From Cyanobacteriota bacterium (GTDB lineage Bacteria > Acidobacteriota > Vicinamibacteria > Vicinamibacterales > UBA2999), in NCBI GenBank assembly GCA_019752015.1, contig JAIEMQ010000027.1, forward strand, positions 62,001 through 126,000: a DNA stretch of 64,000 nt. Reading direction: 5' to 3'. A program made the position numbers and the translations under genes. Under the pieces are notes generated by a model. The model saw only the letters and a program-made list of their open reading frames with translations. It had not been told where the DNA came from and ran no database searches. Every line of letters starts with the position of its first letter. Position 1 is the stretch's first letter. Positions 1 through 10,820 of this stretch are shown piece after piece.

Positions 1-358
1 TGGCGAACGTGGTCGCGACCAACATGAGCGTTAGCGCAATCGACGCGGTCCGTCTACCGAACATGATTTGCGCGGGCCTGAGCTCCCGCGTTAGCCTCGG
101 CTCGGCGGGAGGCACTGCATCGTGCGCTGTTTGCGCCGCCTCGGTTAAGTCGCCCCTCCGAGCTGCCCAGTCGTCCAGCTCAGACCCAGAGGCCCAAGCG
201 GAAGCCTGTTTTTGGTGTGGGTGACGATGTACCGGAAGGCCCTCGGTGAGCTCCCAGCGCTGGACGGTGCGGACGCTACGGCCGAGGTGCGCCGCGATTG
301 CCTTCCAGCCGTCGAGCCGATCGTGCCGATCGGGTACGGAGGCATGAGAATCGAGCAC
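1..358 (-). CDS. HTH-domain membrane regulator, N-terminal part (runs off left edge)
   Basis: Reading the minus strand from GTG at 358 gives 119 codons without a stop before the window edge. Residues about 15-60 contain DGWKAIAAHLGRSVRTVQRW followed by EGLPVHRH, the winged-helix/HTH pattern common at the N-terminus of acidobacterial transmembrane sensor proteins. A basic patch (FGRR, about residue 100) leads into a hydrophobic stretch, ASIALTLMLVATTFA, which looks like a membrane segment. An AGGGG Shine-Dalgarno-like sequence lies seven bases before the GTG, and an in-frame TGA stops the frame upstream. This layout suggests a CadC/ToxR-like one-component regulator whose sensor domain lies beyond the window. 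It is divergent from the TonB receptor at 563, a plausible target. The sensor half is not visible, so the signal cannot be named. Confidence 0.7.
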   Translation of the reverse strand, partial: MLDSHASVPDRHDRLDGWKAIAAHLGRSVRTVQRWELTEGLPVHRHPHQKQASAWASGSELDDWAARRGDLTEAAQTAHDAVPPAEPRLTRELRPAQIMFGRRTASIALTLMLVATTFA

Positions 359-562
359 TGCAAGACCCCTGTTTCGGGCCGTTTCGTTACGTCAAAGTGC
401 GATCGATTGTTTCTGCCGCTCTTTGGCGCTTGAAGCCGAAATGGCAGCGCCTACCATACCACACACCTTGGCCGGCCAACCTTGACTGGTCCCACCGAAG
501 CAGTCCGGGAGGTGACGGCTCTAAACGCTCGGTCAAATTGCGGCGTGACGGGGAGGCTAACG
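359..562. promoter_or_regulatory. divergent intergenic region with a hairpin
   Basis: This 204-bp gap separates two divergent genes and should hold both promoters. The arms GGCGCT (425-430) and AGCGCC (446-451), with inner GCC/GGC (435-437/443-445), form a nested hairpin. It could be an operator or a structured 5' leader. I see no convincing -35/-10 pair. Confidence 0.35.
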
Positions 563-3397
563 ATGTTGCCGTGGCTCTATCGGCGTGTGCTCTCGACGAG
601 TCTTCTGCTTTGTTCCCTGATAATTCCAGTTGCGCCCTTGAACGCCCAAACGACAGATCGTTCCGGCATTGAAGGCCGAGCGGTAGACGCCAGCGGAGCC
701 GTGCTGCCGGGAGTGACAGTGACTCTCGCGGGGGACAGTGTGCAAGGCGGTCGTCTGGCGACCGTCTCCGGCGCCGATGGACGATACCGTTTCACTGCCC
801 TGCCGCTGGGGGTCTACAACCTGACATTCGAATTGGCGGGTTTCCAGACCGTCCGGCGAACCGAGATTCGACTCGGCGCGGCATTCATCGCCACAATCGA
901 CGTGAAGATGACGATTGGCGCGCTCACGGAAAGCCTTACGGTTACGGGCGAGTCGCCGGTCGTCGACGTGAAGACAGCGGCCGTAAGCACGAATCTCAAC
1001 AAGGATGCCTTGGAGAACCTGCCTACGTCGCGCAGCATGTGGCAGATCATGGCGCTCGCGCCGGGCGTGCGCGTGACCGGAACGCCGGACGTGGGCGGTT
1101 CGGCGGTCGGCACTCAACAGGGCTATCAGAATTATGGGACTTCGACCGGCGGCAATAAGCCCACCATTGACGGTGTCGATACACGCGAGGACGCCGGCGG
1201 CGCAGGTTTTTACTACGACTACGGCGCGTTTGAAGAGGTACAGATCAAGGCCATGGGCAGCGACGCCGAGATGGCCGTGCCGGGAACGCAGTTTGTAGGC
1301 ATCCTCAAGTCTGGCACTGACAAGTTCCGGGGCTCCGCGTTTTTCGGCTGGCAGACGCCCCGCCTGCAGGCCGACAACATTACGGACGAACTCAGAGCTC
1401 GTGGCGTTAGCGATGGCAATCCACTGAAGTCGTATCACGACGGCAATGTCGATCTTGGGGGGCCGATCTTTCGCCGTAAGGCCTGGTTCTACGGCTCGTA
1501 TCGCAATCAGGAAATCAAGACCGGAGTGGTCGGGTACGTTGCGTCGCCCGGACCGGACAACACGGTCGGAACCCCCGACGATGTGCCTGGCGACTACAAC
1601 GTGACGCTGACCAATTTCACCGGAAAGCTGACCGCGCAGGCTGGTCTGAAGCACCGCTTCGCGAGCTTCATCCAGGCGCAGACCAAGGACTATCCCGAGC
1701 GCAACGCCGACGGCTTTCGATTCAAGGAGTCCACCTGGCATCAGATCTTCAAACCGAAGGCAGGAAAGGTGGAGTGGTCGTGGATGGCGTCGGATCGGAC
1801 GTTCGTGAATGCGTTTGTGGGCCGGTGGGAATATGTCACCAACGCGCTCAACTGGACCGAAGCTCCGGCCACGTATGACACCGTCACGTTGCGGTTCGGC
1901 GGGCGGTTCCTGACGGCACCGTACGTCGGCGGGCGTGGGCGGTGGCAGTACAACGGCAGCGTGTCGCACTACATCGCGAGCGGCTGGGGCGGCACCCACG
2001 ATCTGAAGTTCGGCGCGGAGGTTACTGACGAGAACCGCACCTATGATGCCGAGGGCCGCACTGGCGGACGCGACTACCAGCTTCGCTTCCAAAGCGGGAC
2101 GCCGTTCCAGATCGTGGTGGATAACTATCCACTCAACTCGGAAGGCAAGATGTCCACGCAGTCCGCCTTTGTCCGCGACTCGTGGCAGCTCGGCAACCGG
2201 CTTTCACTGAACCTGGGCTTGCGCTATGAGGGGTATCGCGTCTATCTGCCGGAACAGTCGAAAGCCGCCGGACGGTTTTACCCCGCGGGAGACTTCCCCG
2301 AGATCGACGTCCTCACCTGGCGAAACTGGGCGCCCCGCGTTGGCGTGTCTGTGCCGCTCGACCAGGCGAACCGCACGGTGTTGAAGGCGACCTACGGCTG
2401 GTATAACTTCGCGACGCAGACGACCTATGGGGACGACTACAACAGCAATGCCCGCACCACGACGACCTATCGCTGGAACGACTTGAATGGCAACCGGGAT
2501 TACAACGACGGCGAGCTCGGTGCGTTCGTGAGCGCCACTGGATCCTCGGCCTCGGCGATCAATCCTGACCTGCGGCAGCCGAAGACGCACGAGATCACAA
2601 CGTCATTCGAGCGGCAGCTTGCGTCGGACCTGTCAGCCCGGGCCAGCTACGTCTACCGCCGCGAGGCGGATCGATTTCAGAATGTCAACGTGTTGCGCCC
2701 CTTCGAGGCCTTCAACGTGCCAATTACCGGCGTTGACCCAGGGCCCGACGGTGTGCTCGGCACTTCGGATGACGGCCGTGCGCTGACCTATTACGACTAC
2801 TCGGCGGCATATGCGGGCGCCGCGTTCGTTCGCCTTGTCGACATCAATACAGATGGGTACGACAACGCCTATAACAGCTTCGAGGTCGCGACGCAGAAGC
2901 GTCTCTCGAAGCGGTGGCAACTGGTGTCGTCATTCCTCGGGACTCACGTTGACACGTGGCGCAACGGCATTCCGCAAGATCCCAATGCGGCGAACTTCTT
3001 CCCGAAATCGAATTACTGGCAATGGAGTTACAAGCTGTCCGGAAGTTATCAGTTGCCGTACGATATCCAGGCCGCGGCGATGTTTACGAGCCAGAGCGGA
3101 TCGGTCTGGGCGCGCGAGGCGCGCTTCACGACCGGATTGACGCGCCTGGCGGAGGTGGTGCTTCTTATGGAGGATCCGGCCGCGCGCCGGCTGCCGGCTC
3201 AGAACATTCTCAACCTCCGGTTCGAGAGGCGGCAGAAAATCGGCGTGGGCACGGCGTCGTTCCAGTTCGATCTGTTCAATGTGACGAACACAAATGTTGA
3301 GCTCGGTGTGACGGCGCGTTCAGGCGCAACCTTTGGCCGGATCACCGAGATCGTGCCGCCTCGCATCGCGAGACTTGGCGTGACCTTCAAGTTCTGA
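563..3397 (+). CDS. TonB-dependent receptor, Oar-like
   Basis: Outer-membrane receptor of 944 residues. The ATG at 563 is chosen because GGGGAGG lies just upstream and the product then begins with a good signal peptide (MLPWLYRRVLST to about LNAQ); an upstream TTG at 482 would bury it. A carboxypeptidase-regulatory-like beta-sandwich (about residues 37-115) is followed by a plug region (LTESLTVTGESPVV, ENLPTSRSMWQIMALAPGV) and a long barrel. The protein ends in VTFKF, the usual terminal aromatic. Such receptors import a bulky substrate with TonB energy; the substrate cannot be told from sequence. The gamma-glutamyltransferase-family and acylase genes follow closely, so an amide or peptide-like ligand is a reasonable inference. 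Confidence 0.93.
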   Translation: MLPWLYRRVLSTSLLLCSLIIPVAPLNAQTTDRSGIEGRAVDASGAVLPGVTVTLAGDSVQGGRLATVSGADGRYRFTALPLGVYNLTFELAGFQTVRRTEIRLGAAFIATIDVKMTIGALTESLTVTGESPVVDVKTAAVSTNLNKDALENLPTSRSMWQIMALAPGVRVTGTPDVGGSAVGTQQGYQNYGTSTGGNKPTIDGVDTREDAGGAGFYYDYGAFEEVQIKAMGSDAEMAVPGTQFVGILKSGTDKFRGSAFFGWQTPRLQADNITDELRARGVSDGNPLKSYHDGNVDLGGPIFRRKAWFYGSYRNQEIKTGVVGYVASPGPDNTVGTPDDVPGDYNVTLTNFTGKLTAQAGLKHRFASFIQAQTKDYPERNADGFRFKESTWHQIFKPKAGKVEWSWMASDRTFVNAFVGRWEYVTNALNWTEAPATYDTVTLRFGGRFLTAPYVGGRGRWQYNGSVSHYIASGWGGTHDLKFGAEVTDENRTYDAEGRTGGRDYQLRFQSGTPFQIVVDNYPLNSEGKMSTQSAFVRDSWQLGNRLSLNLGLRYEGYRVYLPEQSKAAGRFYPAGDFPEIDVLTWRNWAPRVGVSVPLDQANRTVLKATYGWYNFATQTTYGDDYNSNARTTTTYRWNDLNGNRDYNDGELGAFVSATGSSASAINPDLRQPKTHEITTSFERQLASDLSARASYVYRREADRFQNVNVLRPFEAFNVPITGVDPGPDGVLGTSDDGRALTYYDYSAAYAGAAFVRLVDINTDGYDNAYNSFEVATQKRLSKRWQLVSSFLGTHVDTWRNGIPQDPNAANFFPKSNYWQWSYKLSGSYQLPYDIQAAAMFTSQSGSVWAREARFTTGLTRLAEVVLLMEDPAARRLPAQNILNLRFERRQKIGVGTASFQFDLFNVTNTNVELGVTARSGATFGRITEIVPPRIARLGVTFKF

Positions 3398-3441
3398 ACG
3401 TCCAAGACCAACTGGAGAGCAGTTAACTAGCGAGGTTGAAC

Positions 3442-5367
3442 ATGCGTTTGAGGTTTTCCAATACCGTCGTCAGTCCGCTCGCCGTCGCCGCAGCCATCCT
3501 TGTTGGCCTGACCATCGTCGATGTCAGTGCCCAGCGTAATGGCACGCAGCCGGGCGCCTCGAACACGATTTCGCCCGTGGACGAGGGCAAGCGAGTCGAG
3601 GGTAAGAACGGCGTCGTCACCTCGGCTAACGGTCTTGCGAGTGAAGCGGGGCTCGAGATGTTGAAAGCGGGTGGCAACGCCGTCGACGCCGCCGTGGCGG
3701 CGACGTTCGCGATCGGCGTCGTGGAACCGCAGATGTCCGGGCTGGGTGCCAGTGGCTCCGCGACGATTTGGATCAGGTCCGAGGGTAAGCCTGCGTATTT
3801 GGATTTCTATGCGGCGCAGCCCGTCGATGCCTGGCGCGGCCACACTGAACCGGCGCCCGCGCAACGTGGACAGGGTGGTCCGCCGAGGCCGCCGGGTGCG
3901 CCCACCGCCGAACAACCCCAGACTCCGGGCGCGGAAGGCGACGCGGAAGGAGGACGCGAGGTTCCAGGTGATCTTCGAGTGGTCGGTATCCCGGGCGCCG
4001 TGGCTGGATTGCTCACGATGCACGAGAAGTACGGCGTGCTCAAGCGCGAACAGGTGATGGCGCCGGCGATTCGATTGGCTGAGGAAGGCTTTCCGATCGG
4101 TCAGATTCTGGCGGACTTCATCGCCTCCGGCGGAAACAAGATGAAGCCGTTCCCGAAAGCGATGGCTCTGTACTTTCCCAATGGCAAAGCGCTCGGTCCA
4201 GGCGAAACGCTCCGCAATGCCGAATTGGCGAACAGTTTACGCCGCATCGCGAAGGACGGACGTCGCGGCTTCTATGAAGGGCCAACCGCGGCAGCGGTTG
4301 TGGCCACGCTCAACGCCGGCAAACATCCAGTTCGACTCAGCGACTTTGCGCAATTCGAGCCGCAGTGGAAACGCCCTTTGTGCGGCGACTATCGCGGCCT
4401 GACGGTGCTCTCCGCCGCGCCACCGCAGACCGGTTATCAAGTGCTGCACGCTCTGGAGATGCTGGAGCCCTTTGATCTGAAGGCGTTGGGGCTGCCAACA
4501 CGATCCGCGGCCGCATTCGATGTGCTGTCGTCAGCGTTGCGTTCAGGACAGTCGCAGTCGCGCTTCAACGGCGACCCGAACTGGGTGACGGTGCCAGCCA
4601 ACGGAATTTCGTCATCGGCATTTGCAGCGTCACGAAAAGCGTTGATTGGCAGCCGGAACGCACCGAAGACAGTGGCAGCCGACGATCCAAATACTTTTGA
4701 CCGCGCTGCGCCTGCCGGAGAATGCGGCCGGTATGAGCCTTACGGTGCAGCCGTGCCGGTGCCGAGCGTGGCCGACGCCTCGCCGAGCTCATTCGATGAC
4801 GTTGGCGAGCGCTCAGACGAGGTGGACGGTGAAACGACTCACCTCTCGGTTGTGGACAAGTCCGGCAATGCCGTCGCCCTGACGATCACCAACAGCAGCG
4901 TGTGGGGATCGGGTGGATTTGCCGAGGGATTCTTCCTGAACAATTCGGGGTTCCGTTTTACCGATCAGAACATCGACGCGCCGGCCCGCAGCAAATGGCG
5001 CATTCGCAACACGACGATCGCGCCGACGATCGTGCTGAAGAACGGCAACGTGCAGATGGTGATCGGGGCTCCGGGCGGCGGACGCATTCCGACGGAGATC
5101 CTGCAGGTGATGGTGTACGTGCTGGACTACGGGCTCGATCCACTGGACGCCGTTCGAATGCCGCGGATCTTTACCGCGGCGGCGAACCCACGTGTGCAGG
5201 TCGAGCATGGTTTCACGCCGCAGTTGCTGGGTGAGGTGCGCGCGATGGGATACGAGCCGGTGGCCGAGTCTGCAGGGTACGCGCGCTTGTACTTCATCAC
5301 CCGCCGGGGTGATTCATGGGTCGGCATTGCCGATCCCCGTCACGACGGCCAGCCGAGAGCGTACTGA
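3442..5367 (+). CDS. gamma-glutamyltransferase family Ntn hydrolase (periplasmic, atypical)
   Basis: 641 residues from ATG 3442, with a signal peptide ending near VSAQ. The family start [21 protein letters not shown] and [20 protein letters not shown] are clear, and the autoprocessing nucleophile is Thr465 in [24 protein letters not shown] near the C-terminus is also family-typical. Three features are unusual. The position of the gamma-glutamate-binding Arg (DFR-x-x-AP in known enzymes) reads DFYAAQP. The Ser-Ser pair of the active-site pocket (PPPSSGG type) reads APPQTGY. A Pro/Gly-rich insert of about 45 residues follows the first block. The fold and self-cleavage look intact, but true gamma-glutamyl specificity is doubtful. 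The next gene starts five bases after the stop. Confidence 0.88.
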   Translation: MRLRFSNTVVSPLAVAAAILVGLTIVDVSAQRNGTQPGASNTISPVDEGKRVEGKNGVVTSANGLASEAGLEMLKAGGNAVDAAVAATFAIGVVEPQMSGLGASGSATIWIRSEGKPAYLDFYAAQPVDAWRGHTEPAPAQRGQGGPPRPPGAPTAEQPQTPGAEGDAEGGREVPGDLRVVGIPGAVAGLLTMHEKYGVLKREQVMAPAIRLAEEGFPIGQILADFIASGGNKMKPFPKAMALYFPNGKALGPGETLRNAELANSLRRIAKDGRRGFYEGPTAAAVVATLNAGKHPVRLSDFAQFEPQWKRPLCGDYRGLTVLSAAPPQTGYQVLHALEMLEPFDLKALGLPTRSAAAFDVLSSALRSGQSQSRFNGDPNWVTVPANGISSSAFAASRKALIGSRNAPKTVAADDPNTFDRAAPAGECGRYEPYGAAVPVPSVADASPSSFDDVGERSDEVDGETTHLSVVDKSGNAVALTITNSSVWGSGGFAEGFFLNNSGFRFTDQNIDAPARSKWRIRNTTIAPTIVLKNGNVQMVIGAPGGGRIPTEILQVMVYVLDYGLDPLDAVRMPRIFTAAANPRVQVEHGFTPQLLGEVRAMGYEPVAESAGYARLYFITRRGDSWVGIADPRHDGQPRAY

Positions 5368-5372
5368 AAGTG

Positions 5373-7484
5373 ATGAGACGCACCATCATCGCCCTGGCGC
5401 TGGTCACCCTCGGCGCGGCATCGGTCCGCAGTGATGGATCCGCCGCGACGCTGCAGGCCCGGCCCGCCGTCAACGAAATTCTGTGGGACAAGTACGGTGT
5501 TCCGCATGTGTACGGCAAGGATGCCGCCGCCGTGTTTTACGGCTACGGCTATGCGCAAGCTCAGAGCCACGCAGACGAGATTCTTCGTTTGTACGGCGAG
5601 TCGCGGGGTAGGGGTGCCGAGTACTGGGGGCAGCCGTACGAGGAGACGACGATCTGGCTGCTGAAGAATGATGTGCCCGCGCGCTCCAAGCGCTGGTACG
5701 ACGCACAGGAGCCGCGCTTCAAAGCGAACCTCGACGCGTTTGCCAAAGGCATGAACGACTACGCAGCGGCACATCCCGACGCGATCGATCCGTCGGTCAA
5801 GGTGGTCCTGCCGGTGAGCGGCATCGACGTCGTCGCTCACGCCCATCGGCTGATGAACTTCGTGTATGTTGCGTCACCCAATGCCGGTGGTGAAGGCGAA
5901 TTCACTGCCGGTGAGGACGGCTCCAACACGTGGGCGATTTCAGGCGCCAAGACGGCGAGTGGACGCCCGATGCTTCTGCAAAACCCACACCTCTCCTGGA
6001 GCACGAACTACTTCACCTATTACGAAGCTCACCTCGTCGGCCCTGACTTCGAGATCTACGGTGCGACACAAATCGGATTGCCGATCATTCGCTTCGCGTT
6101 CAATCAACAGATGGGCATTTCGAACACCGTCAACAGCATGCTTGGCGCGACCACTTACAAACTCACGCTCAAGGACGACGGGTATTTGTTCGATGGCGCT
6201 GTTCGGCGGTTCGATGTGAAGACGTTGCGCTACAAACTGCGCCAGAGCGATGGCACGACGATCGAGAAGCCACTCGGGCTCAAGACCAGCGTTCACGGTC
6301 CGATCTTCGAGCGCACGGACGGAACGGTCACGGCCCTCCGCGTTGCCGGGCTCGATCGCCCGGCAATGCTCCATCAATATTTCGACATGGTGACCGCAAA
6401 GAACTACGCCGCCTTTACAGCCGCAATGAAGCGGCTGCAGGTGCCGACGTTCAACATCAGTTACGCCGATCGTGACGGCAACGTGGAATACATCTTCAAC
6501 GGCATCGCACCGAGGCGCTCGTCTGGTGACAGTACGTTTTGGCGCGGCCTGGTTCCCGGCGACACCTCTCAATACGTTTGGACTGAGGTTCACCCTTACG
6601 AGGATTTACCCCGCGTCACGAACCCTCCTGCTGGCTTTATCCAGAACACGAACGATCCGCCGTGGTTCCCGTCCTGGCCAACACCAATCAAGGCGGGTGA
6701 TTATCCGGCTTACATCGCGCCGCGCGGCCCTGAATCGTTCCGGGCGCAGAACTCGCTGAAGATGATGGCGGAGAATGAAAAGATCACCTTTGAGAAGTTC
6801 GTACAGCTGAAGCTGTCGACGCGATCGCTGCTTGCCGATCGAACGCTGCCCGATCTGATAGCGGCGGCAAAAGACAATCCTGCCCCCGACCTGCAAGCCG
6901 CAGTGAAGCTGTTGTCGGATTGGGACCGCAATTACTCGAGCAACAACCGCGCGGGTCTGCTGTTCGAGGAATGGGCGCGCCTTTTCGCCGGTCCGAACTT
7001 CGGCGGCCAGGCCAATTATGCCGTCGCATTCGACGCCGCCAAGCCAACATCGACTCCGACCGGAATCAAGGATCCGGCTGCAGCGGTGAAGATGCTGGGC
7101 GAGGCGATCGTTACGACCACACAGAAATACGGCGCGCTCGATCGCGCGTTTGGCGAAGTGTCCAGGTTCAAGCTGGGTGACGTCGATCTGCCTGGCGACA
7201 GCAACGTCGGCGGTCTGGGTCCGTTCCGCGTCATCACGTGGGGACCGCTCGACGCGAGCGGAAAGCGTTATCCACAGCACGGGGAAACATGGATCGGGAT
7301 GATTGAGTTCACCACGCCGATCAAGGCGTACGGCTTGATGACGTACGGAAACTCACGTCAGCGAGGCACGAAACATCGCAGCGATCAGCTGACGCTCCTG
7401 TCGAAGCACGAATTCCGGGAGCTGTGGCTGCAGCGCCGACAGATCGAGGCCAACATCTCGGAACGCACGCCCCTCAAGCCATGA
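5373..7484 (+). CDS. penicillin acylase family protein (N-terminal Ser hydrolase)
   Basis: 703 residues from ATG 5373, with a signal peptide ([18 protein letters not shown]). The alpha-chain start [16 protein letters not shown] and the processing site [12 protein letters not shown] are classic; Ser184 would become the new N-terminal nucleophile of the beta chain. LLQNPHLSW and the Asn/Arg-rich beta-chain core follow. Family members cleave amide-linked acyl groups (beta-lactams, acyl-homoserine lactones, acyl-peptides) in the periplasm. Pairing with a second secreted Ntn hydrolase upstream suggests joint hydrolysis of an amide-bonded substrate brought in by the TonB receptor. The substrate is not deducible. 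The stop overlaps the next start (ATGA). Confidence 0.92.
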   Translation: MRRTIIALALVTLGAASVRSDGSAATLQARPAVNEILWDKYGVPHVYGKDAAAVFYGYGYAQAQSHADEILRLYGESRGRGAEYWGQPYEETTIWLLKNDVPARSKRWYDAQEPRFKANLDAFAKGMNDYAAAHPDAIDPSVKVVLPVSGIDVVAHAHRLMNFVYVASPNAGGEGEFTAGEDGSNTWAISGAKTASGRPMLLQNPHLSWSTNYFTYYEAHLVGPDFEIYGATQIGLPIIRFAFNQQMGISNTVNSMLGATTYKLTLKDDGYLFDGAVRRFDVKTLRYKLRQSDGTTIEKPLGLKTSVHGPIFERTDGTVTALRVAGLDRPAMLHQYFDMVTAKNYAAFTAAMKRLQVPTFNISYADRDGNVEYIFNGIAPRRSSGDSTFWRGLVPGDTSQYVWTEVHPYEDLPRVTNPPAGFIQNTNDPPWFPSWPTPIKAGDYPAYIAPRGPESFRAQNSLKMMAENEKITFEKFVQLKLSTRSLLADRTLPDLIAAAKDNPAPDLQAAVKLLSDWDRNYSSNNRAGLLFEEWARLFAGPNFGGQANYAVAFDAAKPTSTPTGIKDPAAAVKMLGEAIVTTTQKYGALDRAFGEVSRFKLGDVDLPGDSNVGGLGPFRVITWGPLDASGKRYPQHGETWIGMIEFTTPIKAYGLMTYGNSRQRGTKHRSDQLTLLSKHEFRELWLQRRQIEANISERTPLKP

Positions 7485-9001
7485 CATATCGAAGCTATGG
7501 ACCGGCGGCCATCGCGATCGCAGCAGTGATGGTGATTGCTAGCGTCAGCGCCGTTCGGCCTCTGGCGTTCGCTGAGCCCGAACCCGCGTTTACGTCGGTC
7601 CAGGCGGAACTGCTGGCGGTACCCAACTCCTACTCAAATGCGTGGGCCGACTACGACAACGACGGCGATCTCGATCTTGCCGTCTCGCTTGGCAGCGGCG
7701 AAGTTCGTTTATATCGCAATGACCGCGGCACGCTCGTGAGCGTCGGCCGGGACGTTGGCATGCCGCAGGCTGGCAGTCACGAATTACGCGGCCTCAGCTG
7801 GGGCGACTTCGATCGGGACGGCTTTGTCGATCTGCTCGGCGGTGCCACGGCGAAAGACAAGCTCACCCTGGTCCTTCGCAACGAGGCCGGGAAGAGATTC
7901 ACCGACGTGGCTGCCGCGATCGGCCTGACGATTCCTGACCGCTCCGCTCGTCAGACCAACTGGATCGACTACGACAACGACGGCGACCTCGACGTCTATG
8001 CCACAGATCGGAGTGGCGACAACAAGCTGTTCCGAAACGTTGACGGCAAGTTCACCCGGGTGTTCGCCGACGGGGGCCCCACCGATCCGCGTCCGACAGT
8101 CGGCGCCTGCTGGCTCGATGCCGACAACGATGGCGACCTCGACCTCTATCTCGCGAACCAGTCTGGTGCGACCGATGCGATGTGGAGAAACGACGGTCAC
8201 GCGTTCGTTGACGTGGCGCTGGCTCTCGGGATGACCGGACCCAAGCGCACGACCGAGGAAGGCGGCGTGGGCTGCGCCATTGGCGACTACGACAACGACG
8301 GCGACCTCGACATCTTCGCACCGAACTACGGCCATAACCTGCTCTATCGCAACAATGGCAATGGGACGTTCACCGAGGTCGCCAAGGGCGTGGGGCTCGG
8401 CGTGGAGAACCACGCCGTTGGCGCCGACTGGGGTGACTACGACAATGATGGCGACCTCGATCTGTCCGTCATCTCCTATGAGGGCGCTTCTGGCGCGCAG
8501 CAGCCGCTGAACGCCCTCTTTAGAAACGACGGTTCGAAGGGTTTTGTAAATGTCATTGGCAAGAACAGCCCACTGAATGTCGCCGATCACGGTGTGCAGT
8601 TCGTGGATTACGACAACGACGGAGGTCTTGATCTCAGCGTGACGGATGGCTATGGCCCGGTTGGCGGCCACTTTGTGTTTCGCAGTGGCCTGTCCCCAGA
8701 GGCGAAGAAGCGAAGTCTGAGCGTTCTCGTGCTCGACTCGAAAGGTCACCAGACGCGGTTCGGCGCGGAAGTCAGGTTGTTCGACGCTACCGGCAGAGTG
8801 ATCGCGACGAGGCAGGTCGTCACCGGCGGGGGTTACAACTCACAGCGAGCGGCGCCCGTTCATTTCGGATTGGCGCGGATCGAGCCTCTCCGCGTCGAGG
8901 TCACGTTCATGAGTCCGAGTGGCCGCCGGCGACAGACGATCAACAACGTTCAGCCCGCGGCGTTCTCTGGCAAGAGTCTGGTCATCCGCGAGGCCCAATA
9001 G
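7481..9001 (+). CDS. FG-GAP/VCBS repeat protein with ASPIC/UnbV C-terminus (CRTAC1-like)
   Basis: 506 residues from ATG 7481, which overlaps the acylase stop by four bases. An N-terminal hydrophobic segment is probably a signal peptide. Seven calcium-binding loops follow ([31 protein letters not shown] and variants) at about residues 57, 105, 165, 215, 268, 320 and 376; together they should close a seven-bladed propeller. The last 90 residues ([20 protein letters not shown], then [16 protein letters not shown]) match an ASPIC/UnbV domain. Proteins of this type are secreted or surface-bound and frequent beside SusCD/TonB systems in Acidobacteriota and Bacteroidota. A binding or scaffold role is inferred; no catalytic residues are evident. 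Confidence 0.9.
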   Translation: MTYRSYGPAAIAIAAVMVIASVSAVRPLAFAEPEPAFTSVQAELLAVPNSYSNAWADYDNDGDLDLAVSLGSGEVRLYRNDRGTLVSVGRDVGMPQAGSHELRGLSWGDFDRDGFVDLLGGATAKDKLTLVLRNEAGKRFTDVAAAIGLTIPDRSARQTNWIDYDNDGDLDVYATDRSGDNKLFRNVDGKFTRVFADGGPTDPRPTVGACWLDADNDGDLDLYLANQSGATDAMWRNDGHAFVDVALALGMTGPKRTTEEGGVGCAIGDYDNDGDLDIFAPNYGHNLLYRNNGNGTFTEVAKGVGLGVENHAVGADWGDYDNDGDLDLSVISYEGASGAQQPLNALFRNDGSKGFVNVIGKNSPLNVADHGVQFVDYDNDGGLDLSVTDGYGPVGGHFVFRSGLSPEAKKRSLSVLVLDSKGHQTRFGAEVRLFDATGRVIATRQVVTGGGYNSQRAAPVHFGLARIEPLRVEVTFMSPSGRRRQTINNVQPAAFSGKSLVIREAQ

Positions 9002-9036
9002 GCTGAACGCTGGGTTCGCGCACCGCCAAAACCGCG

Positions 9037-10275
9037 ATGAGCTACTTTACGCACCTCGAGTGCGCGAGCGGATGCGGCGCCGGGCCGTTCGATCCACGCC
9101 GCATTCATTTTCTCTGCCCTTCATGCAGCCTTCCGCTGCTTGCTCGTTACGATCTGCAAGCCGCGCGCGCGTGGACGCGAGAAAGTCTCATCGGCCGGTC
9201 ACCGACGATGTGGCGCTATCGCGAGCTGATGCCGCTGTTGCCAGGTGACGAGCCGATTACGTTGGGCGAAGGCTTTACGCCGCTGGTCCATGCCCGTCGA
9301 CTCGGGCAGACGCTTGGCCTCGACCGCCTGTTCATCAAGGACGAATCGCTCAATCCGACAAACTCCTTCAAGGCGCGAGGCTTGTCTGCTGCCATCACGA
9401 GAGCGAAAACACTTGGTGCAACGACAGTTGTGTTGCCGACAGCGGGCAACGCTGGAAACGCCGCCGCGGCGTATGCGGCGGCTGCTGGGGTTGCCTGCCA
9501 GGTCTTCATTCCGAAAGATGCGAAGCAACCGTTCATCGACGAGTGCCGGCTATACGGCGCGACCGTCACGCTCGTCGACGGACACATCGTCGAGGCTGGC
9601 CGGTTGGCCGCCGAACAGGGAAAGCCTCGCGGGTGGTATGACGTGTCGACGTTGCGAGAGCCCGGACGCGTGGAAGGCAAGAAGACGATGGGCTTCGAGC
9701 TCGCGGAGCAATTGAACTGGACGCTGCCCGACTGGATTGTCTATCCGACCGGTGGCGGTACGGGCATCGTCGGAATGTGGAAAGCGTTCGACGAAATGGA
9801 GGCGATTGGCTGGCTCGCGCCTGGACGCCGGCCGCGGATGGTGTCCGTGCAGAGTGAGGGCTGCGCGCCGATTGTCCGTGCCTTCCACCAGGGTGCGCTG
9901 AAAGCAACGCTGTGGGAAGACGCGCATACCGCCGCCGACGGCTTACGCGTACCCCGCGCCATCGGTGATTTCATCATGCTGAAGAACATCCGCGAGAGCG
10001 GCGGCACGGGAGTGACCGTGTCCGACGAGCAGATGATCGCCGATATGCGCACTATCGGACAGCTCGAAGGGGTATCAGCGGCACCGGAAGGTGCGGCGAC
10101 GTTCAGTGCCGTTCGCAAGCTGGTCGAGGGTGGCAGCATCAAGCGGGACGACACCGTCGTGATTTTCAATACCGGCGGAGCCCTCAAGTACCTCGACCTG
10201 CTTCGCCGAGGCATCGCGTCGCCCACGAACGATTGCAACGATTTCGCGGAGTCTTCATCATGGAATCGGGAGTGA
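9037..10275 (+). CDS. thrC: threonine synthase
   Basis: Converts O-phosphohomoserine to threonine with PLP. 412 residues. An N-terminal Cys-rich segment (ECASGCGAGPF ... CPSC) is followed by the PLP-lysine motif NPTNSFKARG (Lys112), the glycine-rich phosphate loop PTAGNAGNAAAAYAAAAG and VYPTGGGTGIVGMWKAF. FNTGGALKYLDLL closes the domain. The length fits the single-domain class. Its end overlaps the cysteine dioxygenase start by 16 bases, so the two are translated together. Threonine dehydratase-like enzymes share the fold, but the N-terminal zinc-ribbon-like segment and the SFKARG context favour ThrC. Confidence 0.88.
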   Translation: MSYFTHLECASGCGAGPFDPRRIHFLCPSCSLPLLARYDLQAARAWTRESLIGRSPTMWRYRELMPLLPGDEPITLGEGFTPLVHARRLGQTLGLDRLFIKDESLNPTNSFKARGLSAAITRAKTLGATTVVLPTAGNAGNAAAAYAAAAGVACQVFIPKDAKQPFIDECRLYGATVTLVDGHIVEAGRLAAEQGKPRGWYDVSTLREPGRVEGKKTMGFELAEQLNWTLPDWIVYPTGGGTGIVGMWKAFDEMEAIGWLAPGRRPRMVSVQSEGCAPIVRAFHQGALKATLWEDAHTAADGLRVPRAIGDFIMLKNIRESGGTGVTVSDEQMIADMRTIGQLEGVSAAPEGAATFSAVRKLVEGGSIKRDDTVVIFNTGGALKYLDLLRRGIASPTNDCNDFAESSSWNRE

Positions 10276-10820
10276 CCGAACTTGTCGATCGTCTGAACCG
10301 TGCAATGGACGTCGGGGCGCCCGAAGCCATCACGCTGCGCGTGAAGGACGAGCTCGAGGACTTACTCGGACGGCAGACTCTCGACCTGCCGACCCGCTTC
10401 CGGGTGCCGCGTCAAGAAGGTTACGCGCGTCGCTTGCTGTATCGGGATCCCGACAACCGATACACAGTCATTGTGATGACGTGGGCGCCGGGACAAGCCA
10501 CGCCCGTGCACGATCATGGCGGGCTCTGGTGTGTGGAAGGCGTCGTCGAGGGACAAATGCAAGTCACCCAGTACGACGTGCATTCCCTTGGCGACAGGTT
10601 CGAGGTGACGCCGCTCAGCGCCCCCATCGCCGCCGATGTCGGGAGCGCCGGCCGGCTCATTCCGCCCGTCGATTATCACGTACTCGCGAACGCGCAGCCG
10701 GACGCTACGTCAATCACGCTGCATGTGTATGGAGGCGAACTCGACAGCTGCCGTATCTACACCCAAGGACCTGATGGCTGCTACAAGGAGAGCATTCGCG
10801 CGCTGAGCTACCATGACTAG
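10260..10820 (+). CDS. cdo: cysteine dioxygenase (cupin)
   Basis: 186 residues from ATG 10260, chosen because GGAG (10247-10250) sits nine bases upstream; a TTG at 10233 lies inside thrC without support. The iron-binding HxH is His84/His86 in PVHDHGG and the third ligand is probably His140 in DYHVLANAQ. LHVYGGELDSC near the end is typical of bacterial CDO. It oxidises cysteine to cysteine sulfinate, feeding sulfite release. It lies directly before a sulfate-exporter-family gene (8-base overlap), which fits disposal of the sulfur product. A 3-mercaptopropionate dioxygenase is the main alternative. Confidence 0.85.
   Translation: MESGVTELVDRLNRAMDVGAPEAITLRVKDELEDLLGRQTLDLPTRFRVPRQEGYARRLLYRDPDNRYTVIVMTWAPGQATPVHDHGGLWCVEGVVEGQMQVTQYDVHSLGDRFEVTPLSAPIAADVGSAGRLIPPVDYHVLANAQPDATSITLHVYGGELDSCRIYTQGPDGCYKESIRALSYHD

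Noticed and set aside
145-363. 72-codon minus-strand frame near the left edge
   Set aside because: The true product is in another minus-strand frame (GTG 358) with a clear HTH domain; this one is its shadow.
557-2092. Minus-strand open frame of 511 codons opposite the first TonB receptor
   Set aside because: Shadow of the receptor; no domain and low-complexity antisense composition.
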